This document shows positions 1-7,196 of a stretch of 20,507 nt of DNA, one piece after another. The translations under genes were made by a program, and so were the position numbers. Numbering within the stretch: the stretch's first letter is position 1; every line of letters starts with the position of its first letter. A model generated the notes under the pieces. That model had not been told where the DNA came from. It searched no databases and was given only the letters and a program-made list of their open reading frames with translations. The stretch covers positions 1 to 20,507 of IMG/VR virus record IMGVR_UViG_3300021961_000794. One strand, 5' to 3'. This stretch comes from a virus.

Positions 1-166
1 GGTAACGCGCGACCCCGGTAAATTCTCAGGGATAGAATTTCAATAAAAACAAGAACTTAGGAACCGAGGCAAAATCACCTTCAAAATCAATAAGAAGATC
101 GCGCCTTGATCTTCAAGAAAATCCAGAGAATAATATATCTCTGAGATAACGCTGAGAGGGCAAAAG
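1..166. other. Non-coding leader upstream of the terminase genes; possible end of an upstream gene and candidate cos region
   Basis: No complete gene is visible here. One + frame is open from base 2 to a TAA at 44-46 and could be the last 14 codons of an upstream gene. The rest is AT-rich with three inverted repeats: GAAGATC/GATCTTC (94-100 and 108-114), CAGAGA/TCTCTG (124-129 and 138-143), and TATCTC-T-GAGATA (136-148). In lambda-type phages cos lies just upstream of the small terminase gene, so this is where a packaging site would be expected. I cannot identify a nicking site by eye. Confidence 0.45.
106..134 (+). promoter_or_regulatory. Candidate sigma-70-like promoter for the late operon
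   Basis: A -35-like TTGATC (106-111) and a -10-like AATAAT (129-134) are separated by exactly 17 bases, in the only AT-rich stretch ahead of the operon. A perfect 13-base palindrome (136-148) starts just downstream, where a start site would fall, and could be an operator. The matches are 4/6 and 5/6 to consensus, so this is plausible but unproven. Phage late promoters often depend on an activator or antiterminator not visible here. Confidence 0.35.
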
Positions 167-577
167 ATGGCGACTCCGAGTTTCGAGAGCGCAAGAACCC
201 GCAAGATGCTGGTCGATGCCGCGATCTCCGAGATGGAACTCGCGAAGGCGCGGCGCGAATATGTCTCGGCGGATGATGTCGAGGCGGTCTGGTCCGATGT
301 CTTTGCGAACGCCAAGGCTCGCCTTCTCTCGATCCCGTCAACGCTGGCACCGATGTTGCGCGGGCAAACCGATCTCGCAACGATCAAGGACATTCTCGAG
401 AAGGCGGTTCACGACTGTCTGGAGGAACTTTCAAGCTATGAGCCACGAATCGACATCGCACCCAGAGATGATTCAGGCGATGAGGGAGGTGGTGCGGAAC
501 TCGATTTCGACACTCCGCCCGCCGCCGCGACTAAGCGTAAGCGAGTGGGCAGACCTCGAAAGGCGGCTAAGTTCTGA
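167..577 (+). CDS. Terminase small subunit, Nu1-like, with AT-hook-like tail
   Basis: A 136-aa protein in the small-terminase position directly before a GpA-type large terminase. It should bind the packaging site and recruit the large subunit. Residues about 8-90 resemble the part of lambda Nu1 after its DNA-binding domain: an Arg/Lys-rich helix, an E/A-rich helix, then a helical region including a LxSIPxxLAPxL stretch. The N-terminal winged helix of Nu1 is missing, and the upstream frame is closed by stops (44, 110 and 131 region), so it is not an annotation error. After an acidic linker (about 100-117) the protein ends in a basic tail with GRPRK (residues 128-132), which resembles an AT-hook. 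A GAGAGGG ribosome binding site (154-160) supports this start. The last 140 bases overlap the large-subunit gene in another frame. Confidence 0.75.
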   Translation: MATPSFESARTRKMLVDAAISEMELAKARREYVSADDVEAVWSDVFANAKARLLSIPSTLAPMLRGQTDLATIKDILEKAVHDCLEELSSYEPRIDIAPRDDSGDEGGGAELDFDTPPAAATKRKRVGRPRKAAKF

Positions 578-2330
578 GGCATCCGCCGCGCCTGGTCGAT
601 GGTATACTGAGCGCACCGAATATCTGCGCGGGATCATGGACGCCTCGAGCGACCCGAACGTGACCGAGATCGTCGTGATGGCGGGGGCGCAACTTGGCAA
701 GACCGAGGTGATCCTGAACATTATCGGTTATCATATCGCCCATGATCCCGCGCCAATTTTGTGCGTCCAGCCAACAGGTCACAAAGGCATGGCGGAGACA
801 TTTTCGAAAGACCGACTTGCGCCGATGCTCCGCGATACGCCTTGCCTCAAGGGCAAGGTGAAAGACCCTCGCTCGAGGGATAGCGGAAACACGACACTGC
901 AAAAGAATTTCCCTGGCGGACGGATTTCGATGATCGGCGCGAACTCGCCAGCGCAACTTGCCTCGAGGCCGATCCGCATTGTTTTGCTCGATGAGGTCGA
1001 TCGCTATCCCGCGTCATCTGGGTCCGAAGGCGATCCGATCGAACTCGCCAGGAAGCGATCGGCGACCTTCTGGAACCGCAAGGTGGTGATGGTCTCAACG
1101 CCGACGAACAAGGGCGCTTCGATCATCGAGGAGCGTTATCTTCAAAGCGATCAAAGAAGATTCATCACAATCTGCCCTCATTGCGAACACGAACAAACGC
1201 TCGAATGGCGCAACGTGAAATGGCAGAAAGATCGACCCGAAACTGCTGGCTATATGTGCGAAGGGTGCGGAGTTCTATGGTCTGACGCGGAGAAGAACCG
1301 AGCGGTCAAGGCTGGTTTTTGGGAAGCGACTCAAGGGTTCAATGGCGTGGCAGGGTTCCAGATTTCGGCTATATATTCGCCGTGGGTCACGCTCGAGGAG
1401 GGAGTGCGAGATTTCCTAAAAGCGAAGAAACTCCCCGAGATGCTCAAGGTGTGGACGAACACTTATCTGGGCGAGACATTCGAGATCGATGGCGATGGTG
1501 TGGACGATCAAGACATTCCAGGGAAAAACGGCTTTGATCCCGCGATCGTTCCCGAGGATGTCGTCATCATCACCGCTGGCATCGACGTTCAAGACGATCG
1601 CCTCGAGATGGAGATCGTCGGGCATGGGCGGGATCAAGAAACTTGGTCGCTCGATTACAAAATCCTTTATGGCGACCCGTCATCGCCTGGCGTCTGGGGC
1701 CTCCTCGATGCGGCTTTGAGCGAGACTTGGGATCATCCGAGCGGCCTCGAACTCCCGATCCGCTGCGCTTGCATCGATAGCGGGGGCCACCACACGGGGG
1801 CGGTTTATAATTTCGTCAAGCCTCGAGAGGGGCGTCGAGTGTTCGCGATCAAGGGTGTCGGCGGAGAAGGAAAGCCGATTGTAGGTAAGCCCTCGAAAAA
1901 CAATCGGCAATCTGTTAGACTTTTTCCTGTGGGGGTCGATGGGATCAAGGAGATGGTTTATTCAAGGCTCAAAATCCGAACGCCTGGGCCTGGGTTCTGT
2001 CACTTCCCCGAGGGACGGTCGGATGAGTTCTTCGCGCAACTCACCGCTGAAAAGATGGTAACGCGCTTCAGAAAAGGTTATAAGAGGCGAGAATGGGTGC
2101 AAACGCGCCCGCGAAACGAGGCTCTCGATTGTCGAGTGTATGCGATCGCGGCGCTTGGCATCTTGAACTTGAACGTGAACAGTCTGGCAAATCGGTTCGC
2201 TGCGAAGGCGGCACAAAGCGAGGATGATGAGCCTGAGAAGATAGAACCCGAGGTCACGCCGCAAGCGCGACCGTCACAACGTCCAGTTCGTCGGCAAGGC
2301 GGCGGTGGCTTTGTGAACTCATGGAGATGA
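438..2330 (+). CDS. Terminase large subunit, GpA family
   Basis: ATP-driven DNA packaging motor and nuclease, 630 aa from ATG 438 (lambda gpA is 641 aa). The frame is open further upstream, but that part is a shadow of the small-subunit gene. ATG 438 follows GGAGGA at 421, and the N-terminus then aligns with lambda gpA, including an EWAD segment near residue 36. Visible motifs are a Walker A-like GAQLGKTE (83-90), Walker B IVLLDEVD (181-188), a CPHC...CEGC cysteine pair set (246-277), the nuclease aspartate in AGIDVQDDR (D383), a CIDSGG motif, and a C-terminal NEALDC motif. Downstream starts at 468 or 480 are possible. It overlaps the small-subunit gene by 140 nt, suggesting translational coupling. 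Confidence 0.95.
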   Translation: MSHESTSHPEMIQAMREVVRNSISTLRPPPRLSVSEWADLERRLSSEASAAPGRWYTERTEYLRGIMDASSDPNVTEIVVMAGAQLGKTEVILNIIGYHIAHDPAPILCVQPTGHKGMAETFSKDRLAPMLRDTPCLKGKVKDPRSRDSGNTTLQKNFPGGRISMIGANSPAQLASRPIRIVLLDEVDRYPASSGSEGDPIELARKRSATFWNRKVVMVSTPTNKGASIIEERYLQSDQRRFITICPHCEHEQTLEWRNVKWQKDRPETAGYMCEGCGVLWSDAEKNRAVKAGFWEATQGFNGVAGFQISAIYSPWVTLEEGVRDFLKAKKLPEMLKVWTNTYLGETFEIDGDGVDDQDIPGKNGFDPAIVPEDVVIITAGIDVQDDRLEMEIVGHGRDQETWSLDYKILYGDPSSPGVWGLLDAALSETWDHPSGLELPIRCACIDSGGHHTGAVYNFVKPREGRRVFAIKGVGGEGKPIVGKPSKNNRQSVRLFPVGVDGIKEMVYSRLKIRTPGPGFCHFPEGRSDEFFAQLTAEKMVTRFRKGYKRREWVQTRPRNEALDCRVYAIAALGILNLNVNSLANRFAAKAAQSEDDEPEKIEPEVTPQARPSQRPVRRQGGGGFVNSWR

Positions 2331-2336
2331 TGGTCG

Positions 2337-2921
2337 ATGGCGAACCTCTTTGATGCCGCAAACTCCCCGACCCAAGAACCGCTCGAGCTAGTCGTCGGAG
2401 ATTTCATCCAATGGCGGAAAACGGAACTCGGCTCGGATTATCCCAACGACGAATATACCGCGACTTATGTGGCTCGCCTCACGGCTGGCGGATCGAGCGA
2501 GATTCAGCTAGTCGGAACCGCCTATGGTTCTGATTATTTGTTCTCAGTCTCGAGCGCGGTTTCGGCTGATTTCACGCCAGGCTATTACCACTGGCAGCTT
2601 GAGATGGTTCGGGACTCGGATTCTGAACGGGTGGTCGTCGAGCGTGGAACCTTTACGGCGCTTGCCGATCTAGATGTCAATGGCGCTGATCCTCGATCCC
2701 ATGCCGAGATCATGGTCGATAAGATCGAGGCTCGCCTCGAGAACCGCGCCGATGTCGATGTTTCAAACTACTCGATCAACGGGCGCTCTTTGGTCAAGAT
2801 GTCGATCGATGAACTTATGAAGTGGCGCGACTATTATCGCGCCGAATTGGCGATGCAGAAGCGAAAAGAGCGGGTTCGCCGAGGTAAATCGACGGGCGCA
2901 ACGATCAAGGCGAGGTTCTAA
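2337..2921 (+). CDS. Head-tail connector protein with gpW-like C-terminus
   Basis: A 194-aa protein between terminase and portal, the position of gpW in lambda. Residues about 147-185 (GRSLVKMSIDELMKWRDYY followed by a Lys/Arg-rich stretch) resemble the gpW pattern of a short strand, helix and basic tail. The first about 115 residues look like a beta-rich domain (alternating hydrophobic pattern, YYHWQLEM segment) not found in lambda gpW, which is only 68 aa. This suggests a gpW-like domain fused to an additional beta domain. GGAG at about 2322 supports the start; the gene begins six bases after the terminase stop. The connector role is inferred from position and the C-terminal resemblance. 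Confidence 0.6.
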   Translation: MANLFDAANSPTQEPLELVVGDFIQWRKTELGSDYPNDEYTATYVARLTAGGSSEIQLVGTAYGSDYLFSVSSAVSADFTPGYYHWQLEMVRDSDSERVVVERGTFTALADLDVNGADPRSHAEIMVDKIEARLENRADVDVSNYSINGRSLVKMSIDELMKWRDYYRAELAMQKRKERVRRGKSTGATIKARF

Positions 2922-2923
2922 AT

Positions 2924-4429
2924 ATGGGCGTTTTTGACTTCATGAAGCGCGAAAAGAAGCCTGTCGCTCGCCGATCCTACAAGGCGGCGCAAGGCGGGCG
3001 CTTGTTCTCGGACTTTGTGGCATCGAGCCGTTCGGCGGATTCGGAGATCAAGGCGGCGCTGCAAACGCTTCGCTATCGATGCCGCGATCTCTCTCGCAAC
3101 GATGAATATGCGCGGCGCTTCCTGACGCTCATCAAAACGAACGTGGTCGGCGATCGAGGTGTTCAAGTCCAGGTCAAAGCGAAGAACGCCGATGGCACTT
3201 TCGACGCGCCTGGAAATTCGATCATAGAGAACGCTTGGTCCGCTTGGGGTCGAAAGGGTATCTGCACAGTAGATGGTCGCTATTCATGGAAGGACGCGCA
3301 ACGCTCCGCCGCTGAAGCGATCGCCCGCGATGGCGAAATCTTGGTTCGCTTGGTCAGCTATCCCAACAATTCGCACGGGTTCGCGATTGAGTTTCTCGAG
3401 GTCGATCTCCTCGATGAGAATCACAACGAAACGCTCAAGAATGGCAACAAGGTTCGCATGGGGGTCGAGATCGATCGGTTCCATCGTCCCGTGGCATATC
3501 ATCTTTTGACCGCTCACCCAGGCGACAACGAGTATTCGAGCCATGCTGGATCGCGCCGCATTCGCGTTCCAGCCGACAAAATTCTTCACATCTTCCTTCC
3601 CGAGCGGGCGCAACAAACGCGCGGGGTTCCGTGGATGGCGGCGGCGATCGCACCGCTCAAGCAACTGAACGGGATGCGCGAGGCGGTCCTAGTCAATGAG
3701 CGCATTTCGGCATCCAAGATGGGTTTCTTCACGACCCCGAGCGGCGATGAGTTCGTCGGCGATGATGTCGAAAATTCTTATACACCGATCATCGAGGCGG
3801 AGCCTGGCACGTTCCATCAACTCCCCGCTGGCGTGGACTTCAAGACGTTCGACCCGTCATCGAGCGCAAACACATTTGCGGACTTCGAACGCGCGATCCT
3901 TCGCGGCATCGCCTCGGGCCTCGGGGTCTCTTATGCTTCGCTCTCGAACGATCTGACGCAAACGTCATATTCCTCGATCCGCCAAGGTGCGCTCGAGGAT
4001 CGCGACTTTTACAAGGTGCTGCACGATTTCATGATCGAACATTTTGTCCAACCGATCTTCCGCGCTTGGCTGATGGCGGTGATGGACAACGGCGCGATTC
4101 CGATCCCGCCAACGCGCTTTGACAAATTCGCCGAAAATGTGGAGTTCCGCGCTCGAGGCTTTGCTTGGGTCGATCCGCAAAGAGAGATGTCGGCTTCGGT
4201 TATGGGCATGGCGAACGGCATCCTCTCGATGCAAGATGTCGCGAACCAATACGGGCGCGACATCGAGGACGTTATGGACCAGATCGTTCGCGAAAAGACG
4301 ATGGCAGCGGAGCGCGGTCTCAAGATCGCGTTCGAGCCGTTCGGCGGCGGTCAATCTGGCTATGGTCCGATCAAGATCGCGCCCGAGGACTTGGTGAACC
4401 CGCCGAGCGATGGTGGTGTCGATGGCTGA
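2924..4429 (+). CDS. Portal protein, lambda family
   Basis: Forms the dodecameric ring at the capsid vertex through which DNA is packaged and to which the tail attaches. At 501 aa it is close to lambda gpB (533 aa). It shows the family pattern: a basic N-terminus, LRYRCRDLSRNDEYARRFL followed by NVVGDRG near residues 47-77, an SAWG segment, a conserved RDGEILVR segment, and a GIASGLGVSYASLSND...YSSIRQG region near residues 325-352 that is characteristic of this portal family. An AGGCGAGG-like ribosome binding site lies in the end of the preceding gene, two bases away. The 3' end overlaps the next gene by about 8 nt, consistent with coupled translation of head genes. Confidence 0.95.
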   Translation: MGVFDFMKREKKPVARRSYKAAQGGRLFSDFVASSRSADSEIKAALQTLRYRCRDLSRNDEYARRFLTLIKTNVVGDRGVQVQVKAKNADGTFDAPGNSIIENAWSAWGRKGICTVDGRYSWKDAQRSAAEAIARDGEILVRLVSYPNNSHGFAIEFLEVDLLDENHNETLKNGNKVRMGVEIDRFHRPVAYHLLTAHPGDNEYSSHAGSRRIRVPADKILHIFLPERAQQTRGVPWMAAAIAPLKQLNGMREAVLVNERISASKMGFFTTPSGDEFVGDDVENSYTPIIEAEPGTFHQLPAGVDFKTFDPSSSANTFADFERAILRGIASGLGVSYASLSNDLTQTSYSSIRQGALEDRDFYKVLHDFMIEHFVQPIFRAWLMAVMDNGAIPIPPTRFDKFAENVEFRARGFAWVDPQREMSASVMGMANGILSMQDVANQYGRDIEDVMDQIVREKTMAAERGLKIAFEPFGGGQSGYGPIKIAPEDLVNPPSDGGVDG

Positions 4430-6932
4430 GAACATACCAACCGATGCAATGGTCGAGGAAGCCGAGCGCGGCCTCGCCTGGCGTTCTGAGTTCGGACGCG
4501 GTGGCACCGAGGTCGGGATCGCTCGCGCTCGCGACATCGTGAACCGCAAGAACCTCTCCGACGACACGGTGGTTCGCATGAACTCCTATTTCGCTCGGCA
4601 TGAGGTGGACAAGGATGCCGAGGGTTTTCGTCCAGGCGAAGAAGGGTATCCATCGAACGGGCGTATCGCCTGGGCGCTCTGGGGCGGCGATGCGGGCCAA
4701 GCCTGGGCCTCGGCAAAGGTCGAGGACATGATCGCGGCGAAGGCAGAGGATGCTCGGCCTTATCCGAACGAACACGCCGCTAGGATTACCGATCCAGATC
4801 GATATGATTCTTTCGCCAGGGTGAACGATGCCTTTGGAGATGGAATCGATGCGATTTATGGTGTAAAAGAGGGAGAGGGGGCCGAACTGCAAGCGATCCG
4901 ATTTGATGCGGTTCGCTTCACGGTGGCAGAGGCGAAAGCCTGGCTTGATGAACACGACTATTCCCCGATTTTATTCGAGGAAGCTATTGGAGAAAGGGCC
5001 GAGCCGATGAGCGAGGAACTGGAACAAAGACAAGAGATCGACACTCAGATCGAAACCAATGAGCCTGAGATCGCCGAGGAAACGGTCGCCACAGCCGCGG
5101 ACAGCGCCGCTGATGGGGATGTCGAGGTTTCTGAGGGTGATCGCAAGGCTCCGCTCGAGATGCACCACCGCTCGATCGGCATGGAGGCGGAGGTCGAGGA
5201 CGATCGCCGCGTTCGAATGTCGATCTCGAGCGAAAAGCCTGTCGAGCGTTCATTTGGCATCGAAATACTAGATCACAACGAACGGTCGATCGACCTTTCG
5301 TTTCTGAACTCGGGCAACGCTCCACTGTTGCTCGATCACGACCCCGAGAGACAAATCGGGGTTATCGAATCTGTGAACCTCGATTCCTCGGCGCGGCGAC
5401 TCCGCGCGACTGTGCGTTTCAGCAAAGGCGCACTTGGTTCCGAGGTTCTGGATGACGTTCGAGATGGTATCCGCAAAAATGTATCGATCGGGTATCGGAT
5501 CGCGCGTATGGAACGCGACGAAAAGGCGGCGGGTGGGAACACTTACCGCGCTCGCGCGTGGACCCCGATGGAGGCTTCCATCGTTTCCATTCCTGCGGAC
5601 GAAACCGTGGGCGTGGGGCGCAAAGCCGAAATCAAATCACCTGCAAACCCTGAGAAAATGGAGGCTCAAATGAGCGAACATGAAATCCAGGCAGTTGAGG
5701 AACGCGCCCGCGCGGAATACGCCAAAACTGTCAACGAAATCCTTGAAATCGGCGCGGCCAAGGGCAAGCGCGATCTGGCAAATCAGGCGGTCAAAGATGG
5801 CCTGACTGTTGCTCAGTTCCGCGGCATCCTTGCTGTTGCCTCGGCAGATCAACCGATCGACACTCCTGACAACGTGGGCATGAACACCCAAGAGCGCAAG
5901 CAATACTCGCTGCTCAATGCGTTCCGTGCCGCCGCTGCTGGTCGTGAAATCGGTGGCTTCGAGCGTGAAATCTCTGACGAAATCGCGAAGCGCACGGGCA
6001 AGGAAGCCCGCGGCTTCTACATTCCGTCCGACATCTTCAAGCGCGATCTGACTGTCGGCACCAACTCCGCTGGCGGCTACCTCAAGCCGACTGACCACCT
6101 GGGCGGCGAGTTCATCGACGCTCTGCGTCCGAACCTTGTGACTGCCAACCTCGGCGCTCGCATGATGTCGGGCCTCAAAGGTGACATTGCGATCCCTGCA
6201 CTGAATGCGAAAACCGCTGTCGGTTTCGTAGCAGAGAACTCCGCTCCTGGCTCAGAAGGCGCTCCGACCTTCCGTCAGGTCACAATGTCGCCGAAAACGA
6301 TCGCTCAATATGTCGATCTGTCGCGCAAATTGATGATGCAGTCTGACCCCTCGGTCGAACAAGTTATCCGTGACGATATGCTGCGTCAGTTCGCAGCCAA
6401 GATCGATGAAGTCGCGATCGAAGGCGGTGGCTCGAACGAACCGACTGGTATCACTCAAACCTCGGGCATCGGTTCGGTCGCAATCGGCACCAACGGCGGC
6501 GCGATCACTTACGCCGCTGCGGTAAACCTCGAGCGCGAAGTTGCTATCGACAACGCTCTCGGTGGTCGCCTGTCCTACCTGACGAACCCGAAGGTGGTCG
6601 CTTCGATGCGGACGACTTCGCGTCAGGCATCCGGTGTTGAAGGCAACTTCATCCTGAACGACTCGAACACCCTTCTGGGCTATGGTGTGGCTTCCTCGAC
6701 CCTTGTGCCGAGCGACCTCACCAAAGGCACCTCCTCGGGCGTTTGCTCGGCCATGATCTTCGGCAACTTCGCCGACCTCATGATCGGGATGTTCGGCGGT
6801 CTCGATGTTCTGGTCGATCCTTACACTGGTTCCTCGACTGGTGCGACCCGCGTGGCAATGTTCCAGGATGTCGATGTGGCTGTTCGCCATGCCGAATCGT
6901 TCGCTGCGATCTTGGACATCACCACCGCCTAA
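4422..6932 (+). CDS. Prohead protease (S78) fused to HK97-fold major capsid protein, with two N-terminal accessory domains
   Basis: A single ORF of 836 aa (840 if ATG 4410 is used). Residues about 1-105 form one accessory domain (RGLAWRSEFGRGGTEVG...GRIAWALWGGD), and about 110-188 a second (RPYPNEHAARI...AIRFDAVRFT), both of unknown role. A Glu-rich linker follows. Residues about 245-405 are the HK97 prohead protease, with candidate catalytic His306 (LLLDHD), Ser355 (KNVSIGYR) and Glu384 (MEASIVSIPAD). From residue 417 comes the HK97 major capsid protein. HK97 itself uses separate protease and capsid genes. Codon choice shifts near 5670 toward GAA, CTG, CGT and GCT, as expected for a highly expressed coat protein. 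The ORF overlaps the portal gene. Confidence 0.92.
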   Translation: MAENIPTDAMVEEAERGLAWRSEFGRGGTEVGIARARDIVNRKNLSDDTVVRMNSYFARHEVDKDAEGFRPGEEGYPSNGRIAWALWGGDAGQAWASAKVEDMIAAKAEDARPYPNEHAARITDPDRYDSFARVNDAFGDGIDAIYGVKEGEGAELQAIRFDAVRFTVAEAKAWLDEHDYSPILFEEAIGERAEPMSEELEQRQEIDTQIETNEPEIAEETVATAADSAADGDVEVSEGDRKAPLEMHHRSIGMEAEVEDDRRVRMSISSEKPVERSFGIEILDHNERSIDLSFLNSGNAPLLLDHDPERQIGVIESVNLDSSARRLRATVRFSKGALGSEVLDDVRDGIRKNVSIGYRIARMERDEKAAGGNTYRARAWTPMEASIVSIPADETVGVGRKAEIKSPANPEKMEAQMSEHEIQAVEERARAEYAKTVNEILEIGAAKGKRDLANQAVKDGLTVAQFRGILAVASADQPIDTPDNVGMNTQERKQYSLLNAFRAAAAGREIGGFEREISDEIAKRTGKEARGFYIPSDIFKRDLTVGTNSAGGYLKPTDHLGGEFIDALRPNLVTANLGARMMSGLKGDIAIPALNAKTAVGFVAENSAPGSEGAPTFRQVTMSPKTIAQYVDLSRKLMMQSDPSVEQVIRDDMLRQFAAKIDEVAIEGGGSNEPTGITQTSGIGSVAIGTNGGAITYAAAVNLEREVAIDNALGGRLSYLTNPKVVASMRTTSRQASGVEGNFILNDSNTLLGYGVASSTLVPSDLTKGTSSGVCSAMIFGNFADLMIGMFGGLDVLVDPYTGSSTGATRVAMFQDVDVAVRHAESFAAILDITTA
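5660..5672 (+). promoter_or_regulatory. Internal ribosome binding site and start codon for the capsid protein
   Basis: GGAGG (5660-5664), a five-base spacer, then ATG (5670-5672), inside the long protease-capsid ORF and exactly at the boundary between the protease C-terminus and the capsid N-terminus. An in-frame ATG at 5658 also exists but would overlap the Shine-Dalgarno. Confidence 0.7.
5670..6932 (+). CDS. Major capsid protein, HK97 fold, probable internal translation product
   Basis: A 420-aa in-frame product starting at an internal ATG of the protease-capsid ORF. GGAGG (5660-5664) sits five bases upstream of ATG 5670, a near-ideal ribosome binding site. The N-terminal about 100 residues (MSEHEIQAVEERARAEY...) are helical and charged like an HK97 delta or scaffold domain, which the protease would remove. 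The coat fold follows from about residue 125 (NSAGGYLKP, then ALNAKTAVGFVAENS, MSPKTIAQYVDLSRKLM, and a P-domain-like GLDVLVDPYTGSSTG near the end). It would supply the large molar excess of coat over protease that capsid assembly needs. The internal start is inferred from the sequence and not proven. Confidence 0.75.
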   Translation: MSEHEIQAVEERARAEYAKTVNEILEIGAAKGKRDLANQAVKDGLTVAQFRGILAVASADQPIDTPDNVGMNTQERKQYSLLNAFRAAAAGREIGGFEREISDEIAKRTGKEARGFYIPSDIFKRDLTVGTNSAGGYLKPTDHLGGEFIDALRPNLVTANLGARMMSGLKGDIAIPALNAKTAVGFVAENSAPGSEGAPTFRQVTMSPKTIAQYVDLSRKLMMQSDPSVEQVIRDDMLRQFAAKIDEVAIEGGGSNEPTGITQTSGIGSVAIGTNGGAITYAAAVNLEREVAIDNALGGRLSYLTNPKVVASMRTTSRQASGVEGNFILNDSNTLLGYGVASSTLVPSDLTKGTSSGVCSAMIFGNFADLMIGMFGGLDVLVDPYTGSSTGATRVAMFQDVDVAVRHAESFAAILDITTA

Positions 6933-6943
6933 TGAGGCAAAGG

Positions 6944-6971
6944 CTGGCGGGGGAAACCCCGCCAGTTTCTT
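6944..6971 (+). terminator. Intrinsic terminator or attenuator after the capsid gene
   Basis: CTGGCGGGG (6944-6952) pairs perfectly with CCCCGCCAG (6957-6965) around a GAAA tetraloop, followed by TTTCTT. It sits 11 bases after the capsid stop codon. A 9-bp GC-rich stem with a short interrupted U-run suggests partial termination or 3'-end protection of the capsid message, because the downstream head and tail genes must still be expressed. Confidence 0.75.
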
Positions 6972-6986
6972 CGAAAGGGGATTGAG

Positions 6987-7196
6987 ATGAAGATTGAACT
7001 GACTCGCGGAACCGTGATCGCTGGCATCGGTATGAATGCGGGCGATGTGGTCGATGTGAACGAAAGCCTCGCCTCGATGCTCATCGGCTCTGGCAAAGGC
7101 GTTCCGTTTACCGAAAAGGAGCAAAAGATCGATCGTTCGATCGGACTAGAGACCTCGAGCGCACCTAAAACAAAAACGCGCAAGGCTGAAAAATAA
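6987..7196 (+). CDS. Small protein downstream of capsid, unknown function
   Basis: A 69-aa protein with a strong AAAGGGGA ribosome binding site. Its N-terminal about 45 residues read as a small beta-rich domain (TRGTVIAGIGMNAGDVVDV, then a helix NESLASMLIGSGKG), and the rest is a polar, lysine-rich tail (KTKTRKAEK). I do not recognise it. The position after the capsid gene is where lambda carries FI, and such small proteins are often head-completion or accessory factors, but nothing here proves a role. Its helix-plus-basic-tail layout resembles the product at 7962-8141. The stop overlaps the next start by one base. Confidence 0.7.
   Translation: MKIELTRGTVIAGIGMNAGDVVDVNESLASMLIGSGKGVPFTEKEQKIDRSIGLETSSAPKTKTRKAEK

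Noticed and set aside
94-114. Hairpin GAAGATC/GATCTTC as an intrinsic terminator
   Set aside because: The stem is AT-poor but short and is not followed by a T-run; kept only as an inverted repeat in the leader.
216-437. Upstream extension of the large terminase frame
   Set aside because: It is out of frame inside the small-subunit gene, has an Arg/Ser-rich shadow composition, and GpA homology begins only after ATG 438.
6252-7124. Minus-strand open frame of 290 codons
   Set aside because: It lies opposite the well-supported capsid gene, has His/Arg/Asp-rich shadow composition and no ribosome binding site or family resemblance.
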